The notes beneath the pieces are model-generated. The model searched no databases and was not told the DNA's origin. It worked only from the letters and a program-made list of their open reading frames with translations. Shown in pieces: positions 15,683 through 24,584 of a stretch of DNA of 39,777 bases (position 1 is its first letter; the number at the start of each line of letters is the position of its first letter). This stretch comes from an uncultured Olsenella sp. (lineage in GTDB: Bacteria; Actinomycetota; Coriobacteriia; Coriobacteriales; Atopobiaceae): assembly GCA_949287335.1 (NCBI GenBank), contig CASEGE010000042.1, positions 1 to 39,777 on the forward strand, given 5' to 3'. The translations under genes and the position numbers were made by a program.

Positions 15683-16768
15683 ATGAAGATTGGGATTTTA
15701 ACTTTCCATAACACGTGTAACTACGGAGCGATGCTCCAAGCGTATGGCTTGCAGTCGGTGCTGCAGGATTTAGGACATGAAGCTTCAATCGTAGACTACA
15801 AGAATGCTGCCGTCACGGAACGGGAAGAGGTAATCAAGCCAGCCATTTCTCTTCTCCTTTCGAATCCGCGGAGGTATTGCACGGAGAGGTATTCCTATCC
15901 GAGGCGCAAGCGGCGATCGGAAGCGTTTAAGAGATTCGCTGATGAGCACCTGGCTGTCGGAGCACCGATGGAGAGCGTGACGGACATCATTGACGGCTAC
16001 GATGCGGTTGTAGTTGGCAGCGACCAAGTCTGGAATATGCGCTTAACGGGCAATGATCTGACCTATTTCCTTGAGGGGGCCCAGAGCTCTGATATGAAGG
16101 TGATTTCATATGCAGCGAGTTTCGGAGCGGCGGTGTTTCCTTCTGAATACGCGGAGCGTTGCGGCTCCGCCATCTCTGGGTTCGATGCGATAAGCGTGCG
16201 CGAACTGCAAGGCGTGCAGCTTGTTCGGGAGCTTACGGGAAGAGATGCCCAACTTGTCCTCGATCCGACGCTTCTTGTTGAGCGCGAAACATGGCTCAGG
16301 ATGGCTAAGGAGCCGAAAAGCGAGACAGGTTCCTACGTTCTCGTTTACACCGTTGCCGAGAAGGAAAAGACGTTGGCTTTTGCGCGTGATGCGGCGAAAG
16401 AGCTCGGCTGCGAGATGCGAGTCATTGGGGTGAGCAATCCCTTTTTGTTGAAGAAAGCTAGATCGCTAAACGATGCGACGGTGGAAGAGTTTCTCGGCCT
16501 AATCCGTGGTGCCGCGCTGGTGGTTACGAGCTCATTTCATGGCATGGCACTCTCCTTGGCGCTCGGCGTGAACGTCTGCTACTCCCTTAGCGATCGTCCA
16601 GGAAACTCAAATTCAAGGCTCGAGACTCTTGCTTCGCTCGCAGGAATCGAAAGGAGAAACATTTCCAACGGGCTTCCTTCGAGTCGGATTGACTTCGAAG
16701 CCGTTGACTCTGCGATGGCTATTGAGAGGGAGAAGTCTCTGACGTTTTTGAGAGACGCGCTCGCTTGA
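15683..16768 (+). CDS. Polysaccharide pyruvyl transferase family protein (second copy)
   Basis: This 361-residue protein is a second, diverged member of the family: FHNTCNYGAMLQAYGLQ at the N-terminus, VVVGSDQVWN, SYAASFG, FDAISVRE, LDPTLLV and TSSFHGMALSLALG. The ATG at 15683 has a strong GAGGAG ribosome site 5-10 bases upstream. It shares motifs with the copy at 11024 but differs throughout, so it is not a recent duplication. It either decorates a different residue or replaces the function of the other copy. Its stop overlaps the flippase start region. Codon use is intermediate between the AT-rich block and the GC-rich flanks. Confidence 0.9.
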   Translation: MKIGILTFHNTCNYGAMLQAYGLQSVLQDLGHEASIVDYKNAAVTEREEVIKPAISLLLSNPRRYCTERYSYPRRKRRSEAFKRFADEHLAVGAPMESVTDIIDGYDAVVVGSDQVWNMRLTGNDLTYFLEGAQSSDMKVISYAASFGAAVFPSEYAERCGSAISGFDAISVRELQGVQLVRELTGRDAQLVLDPTLLVERETWLRMAKEPKSETGSYVLVYTVAEKEKTLAFARDAAKELGCEMRVIGVSNPFLLKKARSLNDATVEEFLGLIRGAALVVTSSFHGMALSLALGVNVCYSLSDRPGNSNSRLETLASLAGIERRNISNGLPSSRIDFEAVDSAMAIEREKSLTFLRDALA

Positions 16769-18417
16769 TGGGCTTGATGGATACACAAAGCTTCTGCCCT
16801 GGTTTCCACATGTGCCAACCGATTGTAGCTGATTGGATGAATAGGATGCCTTTGAGGAAAAAAGTAGTAGACAATCGTCGTTCGCGCACCTCCTCAGTCT
16901 CGGGGAGCCGTACCACGGCATTCATGGGCAATGTTTTAAGCTCTCTGCTGCTCCAAGTGGTCAACATCGTTGTCGGGTTCGTCGTGCCGCATGCCCTCAT
17001 CGGCACCTACGGATCGGGGCTCAACGGGCTCGTTACCTCGCTCACGCAGTTCGTGAGCTACGTACAGCTCGTCGAGGCGGGCATATCGTCCGCCGCCGTC
17101 TTCCAACTGTACGCGCCTCTCGCGCGTCAGGATACCGCGGGGGCGAGTCGGGTCGTCTCGGCGGCGCGCGTCTTCTACTACAAGTCGGGCGTGGCGTTCA
17201 CGGCGCTCATGCTCGCCCTCGCGTGCCTCTACCCGGTCTTCATCCAGGTGGAGGGCGTATCATCGGTGGGCGTGTTCATCCTCACGCTCGCGCTCGGAGC
17301 CACGGGCTTCCTTGATTTCTTCACGCTCGCCAAGTACCGTGTTCTCCTCACTGCTACGCAGCGCAACTGGGTCATCCAACTCGCCACGATTGCTTACAAG
17401 GTCCTCTACACCGCCGTGGTCCTCGTGGGCACCTTTGCTGGCGCCTCGATAGTGGCGCTGTTCGTCGTCGCAATCCTGCCCATTGCCGTCAGGACGGCGA
17501 TTCTGGTTGTCTATGCCAAGAGGAACTATCCGGACATTGACTTCAGTGCGGATGCTCGCGGTCTCAAGCTCGATCAGCGCTGGGATGCCTTCTTCCTGCA
17601 GGTTCTCGGCGCGGTGCAGTCAGGCGCACCCACCATCGTCGCGACCTTCGTGCTGGGGGACCTCTCGCTCGTGAGCGTCTTCTCGGTGTACATGCTCGTG
17701 GCGAATGGGCTCCAGAACGCCATCAGCTCGTTCAGCCAGGGAACCCAGGCCTCCTTTGGTGATGTGATCGCCCGGGGGCAGCGGGAGACCCTAAAGCGGT
17801 CATTCCGCGAGTTCCAGGCGATGGCCTATGGGGTGTCGGGTGTGGCTTGTGGCGTGGGTATTGCACTTATCGTGCCTTTCGTGCGGCTCTATACCGCCGA
17901 CATTGCTGATGTCAACTACGTCCACCCGCTCGTCGGGGCCCTGTGCATGGTGAACGTTCTGCTCTACCACCTCAAGACGCCGCAGGGTCTGCTCGTCATC
18001 TCGGCGGGGCTCTACCGCGAGACCAGACTGCAGACCGCGACACAGACTGCCATCCTGCTCGTCGGGGCAATCGTGCTCGGAGTTCTCTTCGGGATGCCCG
18101 GAATCCTTGCGGGCATGATTCTCTCCAATCTCTATCGAGACATTGATCTCATGTACTTCATCCCGAGGAAGCTGACCGGCACCGCCCCGGCGGAGACTCT
18201 CAAGCTCATGCTGCTCGCGGTCGTGGTGTGCGCGCTAATCGCGGCGCCGTATCTGGTCGTCCTGCCGCCCTGCAACGGATGGGGAGTTTGGGCAATCTCG
18301 GTGCTCGTCCTTGCGCTCTGGGGAGGGCTGCTTACGGTCGCGCTCTATCGGGTTTTCGCCCGTGAGCAGTTCTCAGGCCTCATCGCTCGCGCCCGCAGGC
18401 TCGTCGCCAGAAGATAA
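16768..18417 (+). CDS. Wzx-like flippase (MATE/MOP superfamily polysaccharide exporter)
   Basis: This protein of about 549 residues, with 12-14 hydrophobic helices, would flip lipid-linked repeat units across the membrane, completing the Wzx/Wzy-type set with the polymerase. Typical features are NVLSSLLLQVVNIVVGFVVPHALIGTYG near the N-terminus, VEAGISSAAVFQLY, and LVSVFSVYMLVANGLQNAISSFSQG in the middle. The start is uncertain: ATG 16768 overlaps the previous stop, a TTG lies one codon before it, and ATG 16837 or 16846 is possible, since the first about 50 residues look unlike the rest. Codon use returns to the GC-rich style here. Confidence 0.88.
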   Translation: MGLMDTQSFCPGFHMCQPIVADWMNRMPLRKKVVDNRRSRTSSVSGSRTTAFMGNVLSSLLLQVVNIVVGFVVPHALIGTYGSGLNGLVTSLTQFVSYVQLVEAGISSAAVFQLYAPLARQDTAGASRVVSAARVFYYKSGVAFTALMLALACLYPVFIQVEGVSSVGVFILTLALGATGFLDFFTLAKYRVLLTATQRNWVIQLATIAYKVLYTAVVLVGTFAGASIVALFVVAILPIAVRTAILVVYAKRNYPDIDFSADARGLKLDQRWDAFFLQVLGAVQSGAPTIVATFVLGDLSLVSVFSVYMLVANGLQNAISSFSQGTQASFGDVIARGQRETLKRSFREFQAMAYGVSGVACGVGIALIVPFVRLYTADIADVNYVHPLVGALCMVNVLLYHLKTPQGLLVISAGLYRETRLQTATQTAILLVGAIVLGVLFGMPGILAGMILSNLYRDIDLMYFIPRKLTGTAPAETLKLMLLAVVVCALIAAPYLVVLPPCNGWGVWAISVLVLALWGGLLTVALYRVFAREQFSGLIARARRLVARR

Positions 18418-18430
18418 GGGGGGCGTCGCC

Positions 18431-19060
18431 ATGCACTATACCTGCGACCTGATTTGCCGGGGGCTCCGCCTCCCCGGGCGTCTTCCAGCCGTTCCTTTCT
18501 ATGTTCGAGTGAGGCGTCGAGAAGCGTGCCTCCTCCTACGGCCGCCGTGAATCCGGCGTGCCCACCAGAGGGGCGAAGATTGCGATTTGATGTCAACAGC
18601 TCTGTGGAATCAGGAACGGCCGTGGCGCGCGCCTGGAGGGCCCTGTGGTACGACCGCCTCTGCCGCGAGCCATGCTACCGCTGTGGTCATCATTTGACGG
18701 CTCATTCCGGCGACTTCACAGTCGACGACTGGTGGGGCCTCGAGCCGTGTGCGCTTTGGCAGGAGGATCCCTGAGGCATGTTCTACGCCGTTGCGAGTGC
18801 GTCGTACGGCCTCTCGCTTCAACAGCGGCGCTCCCGCTCGAGTTCGTCCCTATGCCCATCGCGGACGTCGTCAACCCTGCGTAGCCCATTCTCTCGCACC
18901 TGCCCGAGAGGAGGGGCGCGAAGGTTTTGACCGGGGCTCTATGCCGGAGGCTTCGAGGCGGCCTACCGATCTGTCGGCGTATTCGGCTTGGCGAGGACCG
19001 CGAAGGACTTGGCCAAGAGTGCACTCTTGGCCTGCGAAGTGGTGGAAAAGCGAGAAGCAA
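18431..19060 (+). pseudogene. Degraded FrhB-like gene
   Basis: Pieces of an FrhB-family protein appear in shifting frames. TCDLICRG is followed after a frameshift by GVFQPFL; then VARAWRALWYDRLCREPCYRCGHH and HSGDFTVDDWWGLEP match the intact neighbour at 19101 (AEAWKRLFYDNRMLRPSCYRC, GDVTIADFWGVE). A C-terminal stretch (GFEAAYRSVGVFGLARTAK) may follow near 18950-19015. At least two frame changes and internal stops show it is dead. The boundaries are approximate. Confidence 0.65.
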
Positions 19061-19100
19061 CCAAGAATCAGCAGATAATGCCTGGAGGGAGGCATCGAAA

Positions 19101-20102
19101 ATGGATTTCGAGGAGTTGGAGGAGCGCGGTGAGTACCCGGTTGTTTTTGCGGCGCGGAACCTTGATGATGGCGTCAGACGTCGAAGCTCGTCAGGGGGCA
19201 TGTACCATGCGCTCGCGTCTAATGTGATAGGGGACCTCAGCGGTGTGGTCTACGGCTGCGCGTTCGACGAGGAGCTGCGCGCCAGCCATATTCGCTGCGA
19301 GACCATGGCGGATGTCGAGCGCTGCATGGGGTCGAAATACTCGCAGAGTGACATGGGGAACTCAATCAGGCAGGTTCGGGAGGATCTCGAGGATGGCCAT
19401 GCGGTGCTTTTCACCGGGACACCCTGCCAGGTGGCGGCCGTGCGTGCGGCCTGTGCGGACGTTGAGGGGGGTGTCCTAGTGACCGCTGACATCATATGCC
19501 ACGGCGTGCCGTCCCCCGAGGTGTTTCAGGGTTGGCTCGCGGAGCTGGAGCGCGCCCGCGGCGCACGCGTCGCTCGCTATGAGCACAGGCCAAAGTCCCG
19601 AGGTTGGGGTCACTTCGAGCGCGTTACCTGGGAAGATGGGTGCACCGAGCAAGGAACCCGCCTCGCGGAGGCGTGGAAGCGCCTGTTTTACGACAACAGG
19701 ATGCTCCGCCCCTCGTGTTACCGCTGCCCCTACACAGTCACGTCGGGGCGCCCGGGAGACGTCACCATCGCGGACTTCTGGGGCGTGGAGGGGACGCCCC
19801 ACGCGCGCGGGGACGACGCCGCGCTCGGCGTGTCGCTCGTGCTCGCCAACGGCCCGGCGGGGCTGCGCGTCCTGCGCGAGCTCGATGCGGACCTCGAGCC
19901 CGCGACGATGGAAGAGGCTCTGCCGCGGAACCCGATGCTGGAGCGTCCCTCTACCTACGAGGGCGAGCACGACGGGCCCTGGCGAGGGCTCTACTCCGAC
20001 GGCCTGCTCGCCATGGCGCGGCGCGAGCGGTACCTGGTCTCGCCAGCCCGCTCGCTCGCGTCGAACGCCAAGCGGGTTATGAAGCGGATTCTCGGAAGGT
20101 GA
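19101..20102 (+). CDS. FrhB-like protein without ferredoxin domain
   Basis: This 333-residue protein has the FrhB N and C domains: RRRSSSGGMYHALASNVI, GSKYSQSDMG, VLFTGTPCQVAAV, DIICHGVPSPEVF, and SCYRCPYTVTSGRPGDVTIADFWG with the cysteines expected to hold an Fe-S cluster. It lacks the N-terminal ferredoxin present in the gene at 12139, but a separate ferredoxin follows 4 bases later (20107), so the pair looks like a split version in reversed order. ATG 19101 is chosen because of GGAGGGAGG upstream. The frame is open further upstream, through pseudogene DNA. Confidence 0.85.
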   Translation: MDFEELEERGEYPVVFAARNLDDGVRRRSSSGGMYHALASNVIGDLSGVVYGCAFDEELRASHIRCETMADVERCMGSKYSQSDMGNSIRQVREDLEDGHAVLFTGTPCQVAAVRAACADVEGGVLVTADIICHGVPSPEVFQGWLAELERARGARVARYEHRPKSRGWGHFERVTWEDGCTEQGTRLAEAWKRLFYDNRMLRPSCYRCPYTVTSGRPGDVTIADFWGVEGTPHARGDDAALGVSLVLANGPAGLRVLRELDADLEPATMEEALPRNPMLERPSTYEGEHDGPWRGLYSDGLLAMARRERYLVSPARSLASNAKRVMKRILGR

Positions 20103-20106
20103 TCGC

Positions 20107-20493
20107 ATGAGGAATGGAAAATTCACCCCGCGCAGGGGCTTCACCCCGCCGGATAACACCCCATATCGCTACCGCGACGGCTCACGGGTGGACGCCTCGC
20201 CTGGCTACCACCCGCACGTCTCCACGCGCTTCCGCAACTGGGGCGCGGGAGCTCCCGCTGCCATCGCCAAACGCGAGCTGCCCGAGCTCTACCGGGATCG
20301 GTCCGAGTGCTGCGGCTGCACCGCCTGCGCCGCCGCGTGCCCGTGCGACGCCATCGCGATGGAGCCGGACGAGGAGGGGTTCGCCTATCCCGTGGTCGAC
20401 GCCGCGCTTTGCATCCGCTGCGGAAGGTGCATGGATGCCTGTGTCTTCAAGGCAGCCCTCGTCGAGAGGTGGCACCAGGGCGTACGCAAGTAA
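20107..20493 (+). CDS. Two-cluster 4Fe-4S ferredoxin-like protein
   Basis: This 128-residue protein has about 65 polar residues followed by two CxxCxxCxxxC motifs (CCGCTACAAACPC and CIRCGRCMDACVF). It probably passes electrons to or from the FrhB-like protein encoded 4 bases upstream, which lacks its own ferredoxin. It is the last gene of the glycan cluster on this strand. The N-terminal part resembles nothing I know. Confidence 0.8.
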   Translation: MRNGKFTPRRGFTPPDNTPYRYRDGSRVDASPGYHPHVSTRFRNWGAGAPAAIAKRELPELYRDRSECCGCTACAAACPCDAIAMEPDEEGFAYPVVDAALCIRCGRCMDACVFKAALVERWHQGVRK

Positions 20494-20584
20494 ATTGAAG
20501 GGCTGGCGCAATTGTCAGGCGGCCGGGAGAGTCAGAGAGTCTGCGCGTTTTTGGCCGCAGCGTTAGTTGAGGGTGACTGCAGTC
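20494..20584. other. Junction between glycan cluster and phage remnant
   Basis: GCGGCC...GGCCGC flanks a stretch ending in TTTTT near 20548-20552, a possible weak terminator for the glycan operon. TTAGTTGAGGG occurs at 20563-20573 and 20585-20595 on either side of the palindrome GACTGCAGTC. Confidence 0.4.
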
Positions 20585-21103
20585 TTAGTTGAGGGGCGCG
20601 AGTCCCTTTGCGGTCTGCTCGTCCTCCCCATACCACTTGGCCCGGTACTCCCAGGGCTCCATGAGCCCGGCAGCCACCTCGTCTATGTCCTGTCGCTTCT
20701 CGGCGGTGGTATCCGTGATGATGCCGTCGTCGAACGTCACGCGAACCTCGCCCTCGTCGGGGAGCGGCGCACCCAGACGCCGCTCCGCCGCGAGCAACGC
20801 CCGGCAGATGCCCACGATGGCACCCTCCAGCGCGTGCTCGTGGCGGCGTATGTTGCGCATGAGCGCCGAGTTGTCCGCCGAGACCTCCGTGGCGGTCTTC
20901 ACGTACCCCGCCGCATCGAAGTCGAAGTAGCTAATCCCGAAGCCGCACAGGTCGCCGAGCATCTGCAGGGCCGTCCGCAGCGCCTTCGCCTGCGCCCGCC
21001 CTCAGCGCCGACGCGAACTCCTGTATCGTGTCCTCCGCGCTCATGACCTTCCGGAACACGGTGCAGTCCGCCTTGCCGAAGGGTATCGACATCTTCCGTC
21101 CCT
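20585..21103 (-). pseudogene. Phage portal protein, C-terminal fragment (broken by IS and frameshift)
   Basis: This is the C-terminal third of an SPP1 gp6-like phage portal protein (GFGISYFDFDAAGYVKTATEVS, EVRVTFDDGIITD, AAGLMEPWEYRAKWYG). Joined without the IS to the fragment at 22597-23526, the frame continues as EGKGRKMSIPFGKADCTVF. A further frame change lies at about 20993-21005, between ...EFASALR and ALQMLGDLCGFG, so the gene would be dead even without the insertion (unless that base is an assembly error). Portal proteins form the ring through which DNA enters the capsid; no other phage gene survives here. Confidence 0.8.
21096..21103 (+). repeat. Target-site duplication, left copy
   Basis: CCGTCCCT, identical to 22597-22604 and directly next to the IS end. 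Confidence 0.85.
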
Positions 21104-22596
21104 GTTCATGTCGGAAATGTTGGTGTAAGCAGACAGAGGCTCTCTTCGATACGGGGGCGGCCATTGCCTAGAATCCGAGATCGCGACAAGTCAGGTTCTC
21201 GAGAAAGGCAATGACCGCAATGAGCAGGATAGCAGACGAGACGATCGCGGCGGCGACCGAGATGCCCCGCTTCGGGGATGGGTTCATCAACCTGAGAGAG
21301 GTGATCCGCCAGCTCGCCGAGTCCGTCGTGAACGAGATCATGAGCGCCGAGGCCGACCAGCTCTGCGACGCCACGGGCAACAGCAGGAACGGCTACCGGG
21401 AGCGCAAGCTTGCCACCTGCGTGGGGACCCTGACGCTCCGGATTCCGAAGCTTCGCACGGGCAGCTTCTTCCCCGACGACGTCCTCGAGCGCTACAAGCG
21501 GGTCGACCGGGCGGTGGTCGCCGCGGTGGCGGAGACGTGCGCGACCGGCACCAGCACGAGGAAGGTCCAGAGGGTCGCCGCCGCCATGGGGATCGAGAGG
21601 CTCTCCAAGGACCAGGTGAGCGCCATATGCGCCCATCTGGACTCCGAGGTCGAGGAGCTGGCGACCAGGCCGCTGGGAGGGCTCCCCGTGCCCTACCTCT
21701 GGGTCGACGCGACGTACGTGAAGTGCCGGCGCGAGGGGCGGGTGGCGTCGACCGCGGTCGTCACGGCGATAGGCTGCGACTCCGAGGGGTGGAGGCACGT
21801 GCTCGGCGTCGGCGTCGTCGACACCGAGAGCTACGACTCGTGGTCGGAGTTCCTGGGCAGGGTCAAGGCCAGGGGCGTCTCCGGCGTTCGGCTCGTCACC
21901 TCGGACGCGCACGAGGGGCTGAGGAGGGCGGTCGAGGAGACCTTCCAGGGGGCGGCGTGGCAGCGCTGCGTCGTGCACCTGATGCGGGACTGCGCGCGGG
22001 CGGCATCCGGCTCGCGCCGGCTCTCCCGCAGGGTCTCGAGGATCGTGGCGCCCGTATTCCGGCTCAAGGAGGAGGGGGCCGTAAGGGCCGCCTACCACCT
22101 GGCGATCGAGATGCCCGGGTCGTGCTGCCCCGAGGCGGCGCGCACCCTCGAGGAGGCGGAGCCCGGCGCGCTGGCCTACCTCGACTTCCCGCGCAGCCAC
22201 TGGAAGCGCCTCAGGACCAACAACGTCCAGGAGCGAACCAACAGGGAGATAAAGCGCAGGTCGCGCGTGGTGCAGGTGTTCCCGTCGGTCACGTCGACGG
22301 GGAGGCTGGTCGGCGCGGTCATGTGCGACCAGGACGAGGCGTGGGCGGACGCGCGCTACTTCTCGGAGAGGGTCATGTCCGAGCTCGGCGAGGAGGGGGA
22401 GCCGGCCGTCGGGCGCGAGCCCCCGACCGCGGAGCAGCTGGAGGGCTTCCGGCTGGTGGCGCAGCGGGCAATCGACGCGAGCCTCGAGCTTGCGGACGAG
22501 CTGGAGGCGGCGTAGGATGGCTCGTTGACCGACGGTTCCGGGCGATGGCGACGCCCCCGACGAGTGGGCCGTTACACCAACTTTCTCGACACTACC
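21104..22596 (+). mobile_element. IS256-family insertion sequence inside the portal gene
   Basis: This 1493-bp element has imperfect 25-bp terminal inverted repeats at 21104-21128 and 22572-22596; the inner 10 bases GTTGGTGTAA match perfectly, as does TGTCG further out. It is flanked by a perfect 8-bp duplication, CCGTCCCT, and IS256 elements make 8-9 bp duplications. It carries one full-length transposase gene. Removing it and one repeat restores the portal reading frame across the junction, so the boundaries are well supported. Confidence 0.9.
21211..22515 (+). CDS. IS256-family (mutator-type) transposase
   Basis: This 434-residue DDE transposase has its probable catalytic residues at Asp166 (LWVDATYVK), Asp232 (VTSDAHEGL) and Glu341 (NNVQERTNREIK). 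The family block SRNGYRERKLATCVGTLTLRIPK lies near residue 60, and KRRSRVVQVFPS follows the catalytic Glu. The full length and intact motifs suggest that it is still active. ATG 21211 follows AAAGG. It sits inside the terminal repeats of the element and is transcribed opposite to the broken portal gene. Confidence 0.93.
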   Translation: MTAMSRIADETIAAATEMPRFGDGFINLREVIRQLAESVVNEIMSAEADQLCDATGNSRNGYRERKLATCVGTLTLRIPKLRTGSFFPDDVLERYKRVDRAVVAAVAETCATGTSTRKVQRVAAAMGIERLSKDQVSAICAHLDSEVEELATRPLGGLPVPYLWVDATYVKCRREGRVASTAVVTAIGCDSEGWRHVLGVGVVDTESYDSWSEFLGRVKARGVSGVRLVTSDAHEGLRRAVEETFQGAAWQRCVVHLMRDCARAASGSRRLSRRVSRIVAPVFRLKEEGAVRAAYHLAIEMPGSCCPEAARTLEEAEPGALAYLDFPRSHWKRLRTNNVQERTNREIKRRSRVVQVFPSVTSTGRLVGAVMCDQDEAWADARYFSERVMSELGEEGEPAVGREPPTAEQLEGFRLVAQRAIDASLELADELEAA

Positions 22597-22604
22597 CCGT
22601 CCCT
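22597..22604 (+). repeat. Target-site duplication, right copy
   Basis: CCGTCCCT, identical to 21096-21103. Confidence 0.85.
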
Positions 22605-23526
22605 TGCCCTCAACCTCCTGGTCGAACATCACGTCCGACAGGAATGCGCGCATCTTGCCGTTATCCACCTCAGATATCATCGCGTCGAACGCCAAATTGA
22701 CCGTCTGCACGGCGTCGATTGCGTCAGCGAACACGCTCTGCCCGTAGGGACTCATGTCCACCCGCGTGTTGTCCACCGCCGGCCTCACGATGGCGAACGT
22801 CGGCCACTCCGAACCGATCTCGTACACCGGGCACACGCCCGCAGGCTCGACGACATTGCCCTGCTCGTCGAAGCATGCCGTGACGATCCGATAGCCGCCT
22901 TTTCCCGTGCAGACCGCCGGCGCGCCCGCTCCACCTGCAGCTGCGCCGGCTGTGGCCGCTCCGACGCCGGCACCGCCCCTGAGGTGCATCTGCAGCTGGT
23001 CGACCGCGTGCCCGCGCCAAAACGCCCGCGTCACGAAGGCGCACTCCGTCACGCCGTCCTCGTCCCACGTGAGCGGCACCACCATGCGCGCGTCGTAGTG
23101 CCTAACGCGTACATCGCCCGCTCCGGCGTCCACCCAGAGCGCCCACGCCCCGGTGCCCATCCCGAACGCGCGCACCACCGTCGCCTGGGCCGCAGGCATG
23201 AAGCCGGTGCGCGAGAGGTAGCCCGCCAGCCAGTCCGTGCACGCCTGGTCATCGCACACCACCTGCGTCTTGTCATTCAGCAGCAGCGACCCCCACTCGC
23301 GGCACACCCGCATCGCCGGGTGGATCGAGCGCCGGTGCACCTCGTGCACCCGTCCGAACCCGTCGGCGTCCCGGTAGTCGTAGAACGCCCCCGACGCCTG
23401 CATCCACGCGTGCCACGACCGTATGTGCGGCTCCATGGCCTCCAACGGCAGCACGAACCCAAGGTCCTTCAGGTAGCCCCGCACGTGCTCCGGAACCCAG
23501 TACTCCTCGTCCATGACCCCCGCCAC
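22597..23526 (-). pseudogene. Phage portal protein, N-terminal fragment
   Basis: About 310 residues of the portal protein, from GTG 23526 (AGGAGG five bases upstream) to the IS junction. Typical pieces are MRVCREWGSLLLND, VRAFGMGTGAWALWVDAGAGDVRV and VNLAFDAMISEVDNGKMRAFLSDVMFDQE, matching SPP1 gp6-like portals. An Ala/Gly-rich insert (GGAGVGAATAGAAAGGAGAP) may be a local expansion. With the fragment at 20585-21103 the ancestral protein was about 480 residues. A terminase gene would normally lie upstream, but nothing recognisable remains there. Confidence 0.82.
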
Positions 23527-23938
23527 AAGAACCTCCTCCGTACCCGTGAACCCGACCGCGAACTAAGCAAACTCGTACCTATGCCGGGGGATGACAGCGG
23601 CCTGACGTGGTATAGCGAAGATGAATTATAGGTAAATATAATTATTTACATCTAACACGATAAAGCATCAACGGAAAATATAATACACACCGTTCGGATG
23701 ATTTGTCGCTTCAAAGCGTAGTACAGCTTGGACTGTGACGTATCCGAGGCACAGACTTATCTGATGGGTTTGTGCTCCCGTCCCTCTTCATTCTAGACGA
23801 GGTGTGCATCCCGGTCCTTCTCGCTAGATTGAACTGCTCTAACCATGCGCCTCTGCTTTTCAGTCGTATTGGAGTCGTCTAATTAGGCCAGTATTAAGGT
23901 CCGAGTTCGGCCTCGACTCCGAGCCTTCCCAGCTCTAC
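23527..23938. other. Intergenic region without a recognisable gene
   Basis: Upstream of the portal fragment is an AT-rich stretch with the dyad GTAAATA-taat-TATTTAC at 23632-23649. The element GGTCCTTCTCGC occurs near 23813-23824. No terminase or attachment site could be recognised. Confidence 0.5.
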
Positions 23939-24529
23939 GTGCTCTCGATGGGCGATCTCAAGAGGACGTTCTTCTCGTTTATGGTTCAGATGGCTCTTGG
24001 CCTTGTTCTGACTATCTTGTTCTTTGCGGGGGCTGCCCCGGGGAGCGAGAGCGAGGGGATTCGGATGCTTTGGCTCTCCTCCCCCAGCCTCTGTGGGTGT
24101 GCGGTCTACTATACGAGGCGCATCTACCAGCTTGCGTATAGATTTGAAAAGAGGCGCGTGGACGCGGATGGTGGGGATGATACTGCCACGATGAGGCGGT
24201 TTGGCGCTACGTCGTTTCTCTATTCGCGCCTGCTTGCGGTGCCAGTGGTCTCGCTGTTTGCGCTTGTCCTCATACGATGTGGGCTAGTCTCGATGTTCTC
24301 GCTCTCCAGCTCTCAGCTTCAGAACAGCGACTTTCTCATGCTGGGAATCTCGTTTCTGCTGGGGATGTCCGGAGGGGCGCTGGCGAGCAGGCTCATCGAT
24401 CTGGGGAAGTCGGGCGTCAGTCCGGCAGGAGGCGCGCGGGGGAGCGGGCGTAGCGGCGTGACGCTTGCGATGGCGGGGCTTGAATGTCTCATCGCGGAAA
24501 ACGTTCTTTGCTGGAGGCCTGGCAGATAG
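23939..24529 (+). CDS. Hypothetical four-helix membrane protein
   Basis: This protein of about 196 residues has four hydrophobic segments (MVQMALGLVLTILFFAGAA; MLWLSSPSLCGCAVYY; SRLLAVPVVSLFALVLI; FLMLGISFLLGMSGGAL). I recognise no family. GTG 23939 and ATG 23948 are candidate starts, but neither has a ribosome site. The frame is open back to 23843 with gene-like sequence (SEFGLDSEPSQLYV), so the real 5' end may have been lost. It ends 55 bases before the ATPase gene that follows and could be an accessory of that defence-like module. Confidence 0.5.
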   Translation: MLSMGDLKRTFFSFMVQMALGLVLTILFFAGAAPGSESEGIRMLWLSSPSLCGCAVYYTRRIYQLAYRFEKRRVDADGGDDTATMRRFGATSFLYSRLLAVPVVSLFALVLIRCGLVSMFSLSSSQLQNSDFLMLGISFLLGMSGGALASRLIDLGKSGVSPAGGARGSGRSGVTLAMAGLECLIAENVLCWRPGR

Positions 24530-24584
24530 TCCATGAGTTACGATGTCTGCAGGTATTGTATCCGCCGCAAAACGGGGGTCATTC

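Noticed and set aside
21106-23526. 806-codon minus-strand frame running through the IS
   Set aside because: It is the portal fragment fused by chance to antisense transposase sequence; the IS boundaries and target duplication explain it.
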